DNA from: Streptomyces glaucescens
GTDB lineage: Bacteria; Actinomycetota; Actinomycetes; Streptomycetales; Streptomycetaceae
NCBI RefSeq assembly: GCF_000761215.1
Contig: NZ_CP009438.1
Coordinates: forward strand, 744,001-808,000
Direction of reading: 5' to 3'
Length of the DNA: 64,000 bases
Below the pieces are notes generated by a model. The model worked only from the letters and a program-made list of their open reading frames with translations. It was not told where the DNA came from and ran no database searches. Numbering within the stretch: the stretch's first letter is position 1; every line of letters begins with the position of its first letter. The position numbers and the translations under genes were made by a program. This document shows positions 47,477 through 55,422 of the stretch, piece after piece.

Positions 47477-48502
47477 TCAGGCGGAGGCCGGAGCCGCCGG
47501 GCCGACCAGCTCGTCCAGGACGTCCTCCATCGTCACGAACCCGATCACCCTGCCGCTCGCCCCGACGACGGCGGCGAGGTGGCTGCCGTCGGCGCGCAGG
47601 GCGGTGAGGGTGTCGTCCAGCGGGGTGTCGATCCGGACGCGGGTGACCCGGTGCAGGGCGGCCCGCGGGAACGGCCGGTCGCGGTCGGTGACGCCGAGGG
47701 TGTCCTTGATGTGCAGGTAGCCGAGGAGGGTGCCGTCGGGGCCGGTGACCGGGAAGCGGGAGAACCCGGCCTCGGCGGCCGTGCGCTCCAGTCCCGCCGG
47801 GGTGATCGACGCGTCCACGGTCCGCATCTCGCGCACCGGGACGAGGATCTCGCCGACCGGCCGGGTGCCCAGTTCCAGCGCGTCGCGCAGCCGCTCGCCG
47901 TCGGCGGGCGTCAGCAGCCCGGCCTCGCTGGCGTCGACGACCATGCGGGCGAGCTGGTCGTCGGTGAAGGCGGAGGCGACCTCGTCCTTCGGCTCGACGC
48001 GCAGCAGCCGCAGCAGCGCGTTGGCGAGGGCGTTGATGCCGAAGACGACCGGCCGCAGCGCGCGGGTGAGGCCCACCAGGGGCGGGCCGAGGAGCAGCGC
48101 GGTGGCCACGGGCGCGGCGAGCGCGATGTTCTTGGGGACCATCTCGCCGATCAGCATGTGCAGGTAGGTGGCGAGGGCCAGCGCGATCACGAACGCGACC
48201 GGATGGACCAAGCCGTGCGGAAGGTGGACGGCCGTGAAGGCGGGTTCGAGCAGGTGGGCGATGGCGGGTTCGGCGACGGCGCCGAGCACCAGCGAGGAGG
48301 CGGTGATGCCGAGCTGGGCGGTGGCCATCATCGCGGAGAGGTGCTCGAGGCCCCACAGCGTCATCCGGGCCCGCTTGTCGCCGTCCTGGGCGCGCGGCTC
48401 GATCTGGCTGCGGCGGACCGAGATCAGGGCGAACTCGGCGCCGACGAAGAAGGCGTTGGTGAGCAGCGTCAGGGCGCCGATGGCGAGCTGCACGGCGGTC
48501 AT
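47477..48502 (-). CDS. CNNM/CBS membrane protein, short form of the second pair
   Basis: 341 residues from ATG 48502, overlapping the upstream gene's stop by four bases. CNNM domain (VGAEFALISVRRSQIEPRAQDGDKRA, MMATAQLGITASSLVLGAVAEPA, LHMLIGEMVPKNIALA) and CBS pair (VPVREMRTVDASITPAGLE, AAVVGASGRVIGFVTMEDVLDELVG). It ends soon after the second CBS domain, so, like the 44.9 kb gene, it lacks a CorC_HlyC end. It is a paralogue of that gene in the same relative position to a long partner, pointing to duplication of a two-gene unit. Confidence 0.9.
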   Translation of the reverse strand: MTAVQLAIGALTLLTNAFFVGAEFALISVRRSQIEPRAQDGDKRARMTLWGLEHLSAMMATAQLGITASSLVLGAVAEPAIAHLLEPAFTAVHLPHGLVHPVAFVIALALATYLHMLIGEMVPKNIALAAPVATALLLGPPLVGLTRALRPVVFGINALANALLRLLRVEPKDEVASAFTDDQLARMVVDASEAGLLTPADGERLRDALELGTRPVGEILVPVREMRTVDASITPAGLERTAAEAGFSRFPVTGPDGTLLGYLHIKDTLGVTDRDRPFPRAALHRVTRVRIDTPLDDTLTALRADGSHLAAVVGASGRVIGFVTMEDVLDELVGPAAPASA

Positions 48503-49829
48503 CGGGCGTCCTCGGCGAGGTGGGCGGTGCGGGCGGGGGCGGTGATCCGTATCCGGTGGGCGCGGTGGTGGGCGACCTCCAGGACCTCCAGCCGCCAGCC
48601 GTCGAAGTCGAGGACGTCGCCCTTGACGGGGATGCGGGCGAGACGGGTGGCGAGCAGGCCGGCCACGGTCTCGTACGGCCCCTCGGGGGCGGTGAGTCCC
48701 GTCTCGGCGAGCTGGTCGAGGCGTACGCCGCCGTCGGCCTCCCACACCTCGCGGCCGTCGCCGGTGCGCGGGGCGGGCAGCAGGTCGGGGGTCTCGACGG
48801 GGTCGTGCTCGTCGCACACCTCGCCGACGACCTCCTCGACGATGTCCTCCACGGTCGCCACACCGGCCGTGCCGCCGTACTCGTCGATGACCACGGCCAT
48901 GGTGCGGCCGGCGCGCAGCCGCTCCAGCAGGCGGTCGGCGGGCAGGCTGTCCGGCACCAGCAGCGGCTCGGTGGCCAGCGCGGTGACCGGGGTGAGCGCC
49001 CGCTGCTCCGGGGGCAGGGCGAGGACGTCGCGGATGTGCACGCTGCCCACCACCTCGTCGAGGCTGTGGCGGTACACGGGGAAGCGGGACAGGCCGGTGG
49101 CGTGGGTGAGGTTGGCGGCGTCGGCGGCCGTCGCGTGCACTTCGAGCGCCTTGACGTCGACGCGCGGGGTCATGACGTTCTCCGCCGTCAGCTCGCTCAG
49201 GTGCAGGGTGCGCACGAACAGTTCGGCGGAGTCCGCCTCCAGGGCGCCCTCGGCGGCCGAGTGGCGGGCGAGCGCGACGAGTTCCTCGGGGGTGCGGGCG
49301 GACGCCAGCTCGTCGGCGGGTTCCAGGCCGAAGCGGCGGACGAAGCGGTTGGCCGTGTTGTTGAGGTGGCGGATGAACGGGCCGAACGCGGCGGTGAAGC
49401 CGCGCTGGGGCCCCGCCACCACCTTGGCGACGGCCAGCGGCCGTGAGATCGCCCAGTTCTTCGGCACCAGCTCGCCGAGCACCATCAGCACGACGGTGGA
49501 CACCAGCACGCCCAGCACGGTCGCCGCCGGTGAGGCGGCGCCGCCCAGCCGAGCGCCCGCAGCGGGCTGCGCAGCAGCGCCGCGAGGGACGGCTCGGCGA
49601 GCATGCCGATCACCAGGGAGGTGACGGTGATGCCGAGCTGGGCGCCGGAGAGCTGGACGGTCAGCCGGCGTACGGCCCGCAGGGCGCCGTCGGCGCCGCG
49701 TTCCCCGGCTTCGGCGGCCCGTTCCAGGTCGGCGCGCTCCACGGTGGTCAGCGAGAACTCGGCCGCGACGAACACCGCGCAGGCCAGGGTGAGGAGCAGT
49801 GCCAGCAGGAGCAGCAGGACCTCGGTCAC
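48499..49829 (-). pseudogene. CNNM/CBS/CorC_HlyC gene, long form, interrupted by a frameshift
   Basis: Starts at GTG 49829 (MTEVLLLLLALLLTLACAVFVAAEFSLTTVERADLE) and shows a normal CNNM beginning through LGITVTSLVIGMLAEPSLAALLRSPLRALG. At about 49535-49556 the family sequence continues only in another frame (GGAASPAATVLGVLVSTVVLMVLGELVPKNWAI) and then runs through CBS and CorC_HlyC domains to the stop. The span is 1331 bases; one extra base would give a 443-residue protein. The switch sits in a GC run (GGCTGGGCGGCGCC), so it could be a true one-base deletion or a sequencing slip. Everything after the shift looks under selection, and its stop still overlaps the next gene's start. Confidence 0.8.
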
Positions 49830-50132
49830 CGTGCCACCCCCGCTCCCTCACCCGGATGAGGACCGCGCGGGACGGCACGGCTGGTACTGGGAGGCTCACC
49901 CATCGGGAACCTTCGCTCCTTCTCTTCGGGACGTGGGGGAAACAGGATCGCCTGCTTCTACATCCACTGTAAAGGACTGATGGTTTCTACACGACTGTAG
50001 AGACGGGGTCGGCGGCGCCGACGGCCACTTCGACGCCGGCGAGCAGGCCGTGGTCCGCGAGGCTGCTTCGCGCTCGGTCCGCCGCCGCACGAGTCCGGCC
50101 CCTGACGGACCCGGCCCGGCGCGGGGCACCCC
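49830..50132. other. Gap between M56 gene and CNNM operon with BlaI-like dyads
   Basis: This 303-base gap holds no gene. It contains the unusually AT-rich (for this window) segment 49950-50005 with two dyads described separately, which probably includes the promoter of the frameshifted CNNM gene. Confidence 0.6.
49959..50000. promoter_or_regulatory. Two BlaI-type operator dyads
   Basis: TACATCCACTGTA (49959-49971) and TACACGACTGTA (49989-50000) both show the TACA/TGTA arms recognised by BlaI/MecI repressors, with 5- and 4-base centres. Their centres are about 29.5 bases apart, close to three helical turns. They sit 130-170 bases upstream of the CNNM pair and just downstream of the M56 gene, whose neighbour encodes a BlaI protein. 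Confidence 0.6.
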
Positions 50133-51074
50133 TCAGAGCGGGGTCGCGGCGTGCAGGACGAGGGCCAGCGTCACGGCCGAGTTGGCGGAGGACATCGCCG
50201 ACACGGCCGTGCCCACGGCCGCCGTCCACGCCGCCAGACCCACCGCGGTGAACGCCGGCGGCCAGTTCCCCACCGCGGGCGCGGGGCCGAGCAGGGCCGC
50301 GACCCGGCGCGGCACCGGCCCGGGCGCGGCGAAGCCCGCCAGCGTCGGCACGGGCGTCCCCCGGGAGACCAGCGCCGCCTTGCCGATCGCCCGGGCCACG
50401 ACGCGACGGTCACCGACCACGCGGGCCGCCTCCTCGTCCGCCCAGCGCTCCGCCGTGTACGACACCGCCGTACGCAGCGGCCGCAGGAACGGGTTGGCCC
50501 GCGCGGCCAGCTGCACCACCAGCAGGAAGCGGTGGTGCCGGGCCGACAGGTGGGCCCGCTCGTGCGCGAACAGCGCGCGGCGCTCGGCCGGCCGGAGTCC
50601 CGCGAGCAGCCCCGTGGTGACGACGACGCGGCCGGTCCGGTCGCGGGCGCCGCCGGGCAGGGCGTAGGCGTACGGCGTGTCGTCGGGCAGGACGGCGACC
50701 GCGGTGCCGGGGAGACCGGCGAGCGCCCGGTGGGCGCGGCGCCGTACGGTCCGGTGCCGCCGCAGCAGCCTGCCGCAGGCCACGGCGACCACCAGCAGCG
50801 CGGGGATGGCGAGCTTCCCGGCCACCTCGTCCTGCGGGACGGCCGCCCGCACCTCGGGGTCCGACCATCCGTCCGGCAGCGGGTTGCCCGGCAGCTGTGC
50901 GGTGCCGACCACCACCAGCAGGCCCAGACAGACCGTGCTGCACAGCGCCATCACACCGGCCACCCCCGTCAGCAGCCGGGTGGCGACGCGCGGATGCAGG
51001 TGCTGCTCGGCGAGCCGGGCGATCGGCCAGGCGGTCAGCGGCAGGACGAGCGGCAGAAAGACGAACACCCCCAT
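50133..51074 (-). CDS. M56-family membrane metallopeptidase (BlaR-like without sensor)
   Basis: 313 residues, three to four membrane helices around a cytoplasmic-facing zinc peptidase motif FAHERAHLSARHH (HExxH). The following ERWADEEAARVVGDR supplies the downstream glutamate typical of M56/M48 enzymes. Unlike BlaR1/MecR1, it has no penicillin-binding sensor domain. The gene starts six bases after the BlaI stop. In this module type the protease is thought to inactivate the BlaI repressor; the signal is not known for such sensorless versions. Confidence 0.88.
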   Translation of the reverse strand: MGVFVFLPLVLPLTAWPIARLAEQHLHPRVATRLLTGVAGVMALCSTVCLGLLVVVGTAQLPGNPLPDGWSDPEVRAAVPQDEVAGKLAIPALLVVAVACGRLLRRHRTVRRRAHRALAGLPGTAVAVLPDDTPYAYALPGGARDRTGRVVVTTGLLAGLRPAERRALFAHERAHLSARHHRFLLVVQLAARANPFLRPLRTAVSYTAERWADEEAARVVGDRRVVARAIGKAALVSRGTPVPTLAGFAAPGPVPRRVAALLGPAPAVGNWPPAFTAVGLAAWTAAVGTAVSAMSSANSAVTLALVLHAATPL

Positions 51075-51080
51075 GCGGCT

Positions 51081-51521
51081 TCAGTCTTCCCCTTCGCCCG
51101 CTTCATCCGCTTCCCGCGCGTCGTGCCCGCCCGCCCCCGCCGGCGCGTCGCCCTTCGCACGGTCCAGCAGGCCGCGCAGCAGCCGCTCGTCGTCCGCGTC
51201 CAGCCCGGTGACGAAGCTGGCCAGGACCGCTTCCCGGTCGCTCTCGGCGTCCAGCACCTTGCGCATCCTGCGGGCGGCGAGACCCGCCTCGTCCGCGGCG
51301 GGCGTCCAGGCGAAGGACCGGCCGGCCCGCTCCCGGGTGACCGCGCCCTTGGCCATGAGCCGGGTCAGGATCGTGACGACGGTCGTGTAGGCGAGCCCTC
51401 CGCCGAGCCGCTCCTGCACCCAGCCGGCCGTCGTGGGACCGTCCGCCTCCCGCAGCGCGGACAGGACCTGTGCCTCCAGCTCGCCCTGCCCCCGCCGCCG
51501 GGGACGCCGCTGATCCGTCAC
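51081..51521 (-). CDS. BlaI/MecI-family repressor
   Basis: 146 residues from GTG 51521, with GGGAG seven bases upstream. The winged helix is visible as LEAQVLSALREADGPTTAGWVQERLGGGLAYTTVVTILTRLMAKGAVTRERAGRSFAWTP (about 12-75), followed by a dimerisation helix region with FVTGLDADDERLLRGLLDRA. The last 25 residues are Asp/Glu/Gly-rich. It heads the blaI-M56 pair. TACA/TGTA dyads near 49.96-50.00 kb are its most likely targets; a weaker TAC-GAT-GTA site lies just upstream of its own start (about 51561-51569). Confidence 0.92.
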   Translation of the reverse strand: MTDQRRPRRRGQGELEAQVLSALREADGPTTAGWVQERLGGGLAYTTVVTILTRLMAKGAVTRERAGRSFAWTPAADEAGLAARRMRKVLDAESDREAVLASFVTGLDADDERLLRGLLDRAKGDAPAGAGGHDAREADEAGEGED

Positions 51522-51673
51522 GTCCCGTCTCCCTTCCGCCGACGCCTGCGTCACGAGCGGTACATCGTAAACCGCGAGGCAGGGGCCACTGTCCGGGTTT
51601 TCCACCGTGCTGTAGCTTGCCTTCGGGGGTCCGCGTCGCGGGCCCGGACCGCACCCGCCGAAAAGGGAACGCA

Positions 51674-51889
51674 GTGTTCGGACTGAGTGAGCTGGCCGTC
51701 GTCCTCATCGTCGTCATAGCCGTGATCGCCGCGAAGAAGGGCCCCGAGCTGGCCCGGTCGGCCGGCAAGGCGGCGCGCATCCTCAAGGCGGAGCGCGGGG
51801 CCATGAAGGACGCCGGGGAACCGGCCGCGCCCCGGGTGATCCGCGGCGAGGCGCAGACTCCCGCAACGCCGCACCGCCCGCAGGACTGA
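51674..51889 (+). CDS. tatA: TatA/TatE-like twin-arginine translocase subunit
   Basis: 71 residues from GTG 51674 (MFGLSELAVVLIVVIAVIAAKKGPELARSAGKAARIL). One N-terminal membrane helix, a glycine-type hinge region (here KKGPEL) and an amphipathic helix are the TatA pattern; the remaining 35 residues are polar. It lies alone on the plus strand, without tatB or tatC, so it may be an accessory copy. A Tat-exported protein is encoded 3 kb away, which may be coincidence. Confidence 0.82.
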   Translation: MFGLSELAVVLIVVIAVIAAKKGPELARSAGKAARILKAERGAMKDAGEPAAPRVIRGEAQTPATPHRPQD

Positions 51890-51938
51890 GACACCCGGCC
51901 CCGCCCGGCGGACCCGGCCGCCCGCGCCCGCCGAGGCC

Positions 51939-51985
51939 GTCCGGTCGCCGGATCCGGTCGTCCGCCCGGCGGCCGGCGACCGGAC
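51939..51985 (+). terminator. Hairpin downstream of tatA
   Basis: Perfect 13-base arms at 51939-51951 and 51973-51985 with a 21-base loop, 49 bases beyond the tatA stop. Confidence 0.6.
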
Positions 51986-52074
51986 CCGGGGGCGTCCCGT
52001 CGACCGTGCCCGGCTCCCGGCTCCCGGCGTCGTGCGGTGCCCCGCCCGATCCGGCCCGGCCGACGAGACACCCC

Positions 52075-52080
52075 TAGACT
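52075..52080 (+). promoter_or_regulatory. -10 element for a leaderless AraC-type gene
   Basis: TAGACT lies eight bases before the ATG at 52089 with no ribosome binding site between, placing transcription start at about the start codon. Confidence 0.5.
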
Positions 52081-52088
52081 CCGGTCGC

Positions 52089-53036
52089 ATGCAGGTGGTT
52101 GCGGTTCTCGCGCTCGACGGGGTGTCGGCCTTCGATCTGGCCATCCCCTGCCAGGTGTTCGCCTTCGCCGCCCGGGAGGACGGGACACCGGCGTACGAGG
52201 TGCGGGTGTGCGCCGACCGGCCGCTGCCGGCGATGGCGGGCCCGGCACAGCCGTTCAGCATCTCCACCCCGTACGGCTGGGACGACGCCCTCGACGCGGC
52301 CACCGTCGTGGTGCCCGGCATCCCCCACGACAGCGTCCCCGATCCGCGGGCCGTCCGGTTGCTCAAGGATGCGGCGGCCCGCGGGGCGCGCATCGCCTCC
52401 ATCTGCACCGGCGCCTTCGCCCTCGGCCACGCCGGGCTCCTGGAGGGCCGGCGCGCGACCACCCACTGGCGGTTCGCGGACCGGCTGGCCGAACGCTTCC
52501 CCGGAACGCGCGTCGACCCGTCCGTGCTCTACGTCGACGAGGGCCAGGTGCTCACGTCGGCCGGGATCGCCGCCGGCCTCGACCTGTGCCTGCACATGGT
52601 CCGCCGCGACCACGGCGCGGCGGTCGCGGCGGCGGTGGCGCGCCTGCTGGTGATGCCGCCGCAACGGACCGGCGGCCAGGCCCAGTTCATCGAGTACCGG
52701 GCGCCCGAGGACGACGCGGCCGACCTCGGTGACACCTTGCAGTGGATGCGCGGCAAGCTGAACGAGCCGCTCGGCCTCGCCGACATCGCCGCGCACGCGA
52801 TGATGAGCCGCCGCAGCCTGTCCCGGCACTTCCGCGCCCAGACCGGAACGACCCCGCTGCGCTGGCTGCTCGCCCAGCGGGTGCAGCGCGCCCGGGAACT
52901 GCTGGAGACGACGGCGCTGCCGCTGACGAAGGTGGCCGACGAGACCGGCTTCGGCTCCGTCGAGGCGCTGCGCCACCACTTCACCCGCCAGGTCGGTACG
53001 ACCCCCTCCGCGTACCGGGACGCCTTCCGCGTGTGA
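52089..53036 (+). CDS. GlxA-type AraC regulator with DJ-1/PfpI sensor domain
   Basis: 315 residues. The N-terminal 185 residues are a DJ-1/PfpI (class I glutamine amidotransferase-like) domain: LDGVSAFDLAIPCQVF, VVVPGIP, and C106 in ASICTGAFALGHAGLLEGRRATTHW at the nucleophile elbow. The C-terminal 100 residues carry two AraC helix-turn-helix motifs (LADIAAHAMMSRRSLSRHFRAQTGTTPLRWL, LTKVADETGFGSVEALRHHFTRQVGTTPSAYR). In this family the DJ-1 domain acts as a sensor rather than a proven enzyme. It leads a run of three free-standing DJ-1/PfpI genes on the same strand, which it may control. Confidence 0.92.
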   Translation: MQVVAVLALDGVSAFDLAIPCQVFAFAAREDGTPAYEVRVCADRPLPAMAGPAQPFSISTPYGWDDALDAATVVVPGIPHDSVPDPRAVRLLKDAAARGARIASICTGAFALGHAGLLEGRRATTHWRFADRLAERFPGTRVDPSVLYVDEGQVLTSAGIAAGLDLCLHMVRRDHGAAVAAAVARLLVMPPQRTGGQAQFIEYRAPEDDAADLGDTLQWMRGKLNEPLGLADIAAHAMMSRRSLSRHFRAQTGTTPLRWLLAQRVQRARELLETTALPLTKVADETGFGSVEALRHHFTRQVGTTPSAYRDAFRV

Positions 53037-53188
53037 GCCGCGGGGTCCCCCGGGCGGGGCTGGCCGCATCTTGCGCACGATCGGCCCGCACGCCGGTGTC
53101 GTCGCCCACCGGCCGCCGGAAGACTGAACGCGTTCCCGCTCCCGCCGGCCGCCGGACACCGCGCTGCCACGCCCACCCGGAGACGCCT

Positions 53189-53839
53189 ATGTCCACCCCT
53201 GTCAGGGACCCCGCCCCACGCCCGCGCACCACCCACCGGACGCGGCGCCCGCTGCGTGTCCACACCGTGCTCTACGACGGCGTCGAGGAGCAGGACTTCG
53301 CCGGTCACGTCGAGGTGTTCGGCATCGCCGGCGAGGATTTCGTCGCCCAGTCGTTCGTGCACGTCGAAGGGGTGCGGCGGGTGCGGACGGCGGCCGGCAT
53401 GGAGGTCGTGTGCCGCGACGCCTGGTCACCCCGCTCGGCCGACGTGATCATCGTGCCCGGCGCGGGGTACGGCGACGGCTCCGCGCTGCAACGGGAGATC
53501 CGGCGCGGCACACTGCCCCGCGCCCTGCGGGTGGCTCCCCGAACGGGCCTCGTCCTGGGGGCGGTGTGCACGGGCACCATGCTGCTGTCCGCCGCCGGAC
53601 TGACGGCCGGACGCCGGTGCACCACCCACCACATCGCCCAGGAGGACCTGCGGCGGGAGGGCGCGCAGGTGGTCGCCGGCCGGGTCGTCGACGACGGCGA
53701 CCTCGTCACCTGCGGCGGCGTCACCTCCGGCATCGACCTCGGGATCTGGCTGCTCGAACGGTTCCTCGGACCGGACACGGCCGTCTTCGCCGAGGAGGTC
53801 CTGGAGTACCAGCGCCGGGGCACCGTCAACACCCGCTGA
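53189..53839 (+). CDS. DJ-1/PfpI family protein (first of three)
   Basis: 216 residues, ATG 53189. After a 25-residue basic N-terminal stretch comes the fold's start VHTVLYDGVEEQDFAGHVEVFGIAGEDF. The conserved Glu and Asp of DGVEEQD are placed as in isocyanide hydratase-like proteins. The nucleophile elbow is LGAVCTGTMLLSAAGL with C127, and CTTHHIAQEDL follows. VVDDGDLVTCGGVTSGIDLGIWLLER closes the domain. Cytoplasmic; function unknown. It is most like the third protein of the cluster (shared RRGTLPRAL, TTHH and GVTSGxDL blocks), suggesting duplication. Confidence 0.85.
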   Translation: MSTPVRDPAPRPRTTHRTRRPLRVHTVLYDGVEEQDFAGHVEVFGIAGEDFVAQSFVHVEGVRRVRTAAGMEVVCRDAWSPRSADVIIVPGAGYGDGSALQREIRRGTLPRALRVAPRTGLVLGAVCTGTMLLSAAGLTAGRRCTTHHIAQEDLRREGAQVVAGRVVDDGDLVTCGGVTSGIDLGIWLLERFLGPDTAVFAEEVLEYQRRGTVNTR

Positions 53840-53932
53840 CCCGCCCGTCGCGGCGCCCCGCGAACCGGCGCGACCGTCACCCGCCTCCGGCGCCGCTCCC
53901 CCGCGGCCGCCCCGACACCGAACGGCTCGGCG

Positions 53933-54532
53933 ATGACCACCTACGGCATCCTCCTCTTCGACACCGCGGAGGAACTCGACTTCGCGGGCCCCTGGCAAGT
54001 CTTCACCACCTCCGCGGCGCTGCGCGACCGCGCCGACACCGCGCTGCTCCTCGCCGAACGCCCCGGCCCGGTGCGCTGCGCCAACGGCATGCGTGTGCTG
54101 CCGGACCGCACTCTCGACGACCACCCCCCGCTCGACGTCGTGCTCGTCCCCGGTGGCTCCGGGGCGCGGGAGACCGAGCCGCACGATCCGCACGTCACGC
54201 GATGGCTCGCCGACCGGGCGGCGCGGGCCCAGTGGGTGGTCGGAGTGTGCACCGGCGCCTTCCTGCTGCACGCCGCCGGACCGGCGCGCGGCCGCCGGGT
54301 GGCCACGCACCGGCAGTACGAGGCGGCCCTCGCGGCACGCGGGGACGTGTCCGACGCCCGGTACGTCGTCGACGGCCGGCTCCTGACCAGCCAGGGCGTC
54401 TCCGCGGGGATCGACGGGGCGCTCTGGCTCGTCGGCCGGCTGCACGGCCGCGACCACGCACGCGCCGTGCGCCGCGAGCTCCAGTACGACCCGGCGCCCC
54501 CGTACCTCGCCGACGAGCCCCTCGCCGGCTGA
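53933..54532 (+). CDS. DJ-1/PfpI family protein (second of three)
   Basis: 199 residues, ATG 53933. TYGILLFDTAEELDFAGPWQVFTTSAAL gives the conserved acidic pair. C106 lies in VVGVCTGAFLLHAAGPARGRRVATHRQYE, and GRLLTSQGVSAGIDGALWLVGRL closes the fold. It is the most isocyanide-hydratase-like of the three, with no extra N-terminus, so cytoplasmic. Substrate not known. Lies 93 bases after the first and 66 before the third, compatible with one transcript. Confidence 0.87.
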   Translation: MTTYGILLFDTAEELDFAGPWQVFTTSAALRDRADTALLLAERPGPVRCANGMRVLPDRTLDDHPPLDVVLVPGGSGARETEPHDPHVTRWLADRAARAQWVVGVCTGAFLLHAAGPARGRRVATHRQYEAALAARGDVSDARYVVDGRLLTSQGVSAGIDGALWLVGRLHGRDHARAVRRELQYDPAPPYLADEPLAG

Positions 54533-54598
54533 CCGGCGGCCCGCCCGGCCCCGGGGCGGCCCGCTCATCCCTGCCCCACCCAGTGAAGGAGACGATCC

Positions 54599-55333
54599 GT
54601 GAAACGACGCACCCTCCTGCGCGGCGCGACCGCTCTCGGTGCCGCCGGCCTGGCCGCCGGGGGCGCCCCGCACGCGGCCGCCGCCGCGCCGTCGCCGCGC
54701 GGCGACGGCGCACCCTTCCGCGTGCACGTGGTCCTCTTCGACGGCGTCGAGGAGCTCGACCTCTCAGCCCCCTACGAAGTGCTCGCCGCGTCCGACTACT
54801 TCACCGACCGCTCGGTCGACGTCCGCTACGTCGCCCTCGACGGCCCCCGCACGGTACGGGCCGCCTTCGGCACCACCCTGCGCGTCGACCACGCGTGGGC
54901 GCCGGAGCAGGCGGACCTGCTCGTCGTCCCGGGCGGCGGCTACGCCCGCCGGGACGATCCCGGTGTCTGGGCCGAGATCCGACGCGGCGCGCTGCCCAGG
55001 GCCCTGGCGCGGGTGCCTCGCCCGGGGCTCACCATCAGCGCGCTGTGCACCGGCGTGATGCTGCTCTCCGCGGCCGGCCTGACCCGGGGCCGGCCCTGCA
55101 CCACCCACCACCGGGCACGGCAGGACCTCGAGGAGCAGGGCGGGGTGCTGAAGAACGCCCGGGTCGTCGACGACGGCGACCTGGTCACCGCCGGTGGCGT
55201 CACCTCCGGTCTGGACCTCGCCCTGTGGCTGGCCCGCCGTGAACTCGGCGTCGACACCGCGCTCGGCCTGGAGGCCATGCTGGAGTACGAGGCGCGCGGC
55301 ACCGTCTGGACGGCCCGCCCCCGGCCCGCCTGA
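54599..55333 (+). CDS. Tat-exported DJ-1/PfpI family protein (third of three)
   Basis: 244 residues, GTG start at 54599 with AAGGAG seven bases upstream. Begins [35 protein letters not shown], a twin-arginine signal (RR at 3-4) with AxA cleavage near residue 30. Then VHVVLFDGVEELDLSAPYEVLAASDYF, C150 in SALCTGVMLLSAAGLTRGR, CTTHHRARQDL, and VTAGGVTSGLDLALWLARRELG. Export of a DJ-1/PfpI protein in folded form suggests it acts on something outside the membrane. Closely resembles the first protein of the cluster apart from the signal. Confidence 0.87.
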   Translation: MKRRTLLRGATALGAAGLAAGGAPHAAAAAPSPRGDGAPFRVHVVLFDGVEELDLSAPYEVLAASDYFTDRSVDVRYVALDGPRTVRAAFGTTLRVDHAWAPEQADLLVVPGGGYARRDDPGVWAEIRRGALPRALARVPRPGLTISALCTGVMLLSAAGLTRGRPCTTHHRARQDLEEQGGVLKNARVVDDGDLVTAGGVTSGLDLALWLARRELGVDTALGLEAMLEYEARGTVWTARPRPA

Positions 55334-55422
55334 CGTCCCGGACCCGGGCCCCGGGAGGAGTCCGGGCGCCGGACCGGACACGGTCGCCGTCGGTCCCCCG
55401 CCGTGCTCGCCCGTTCCGCCGG

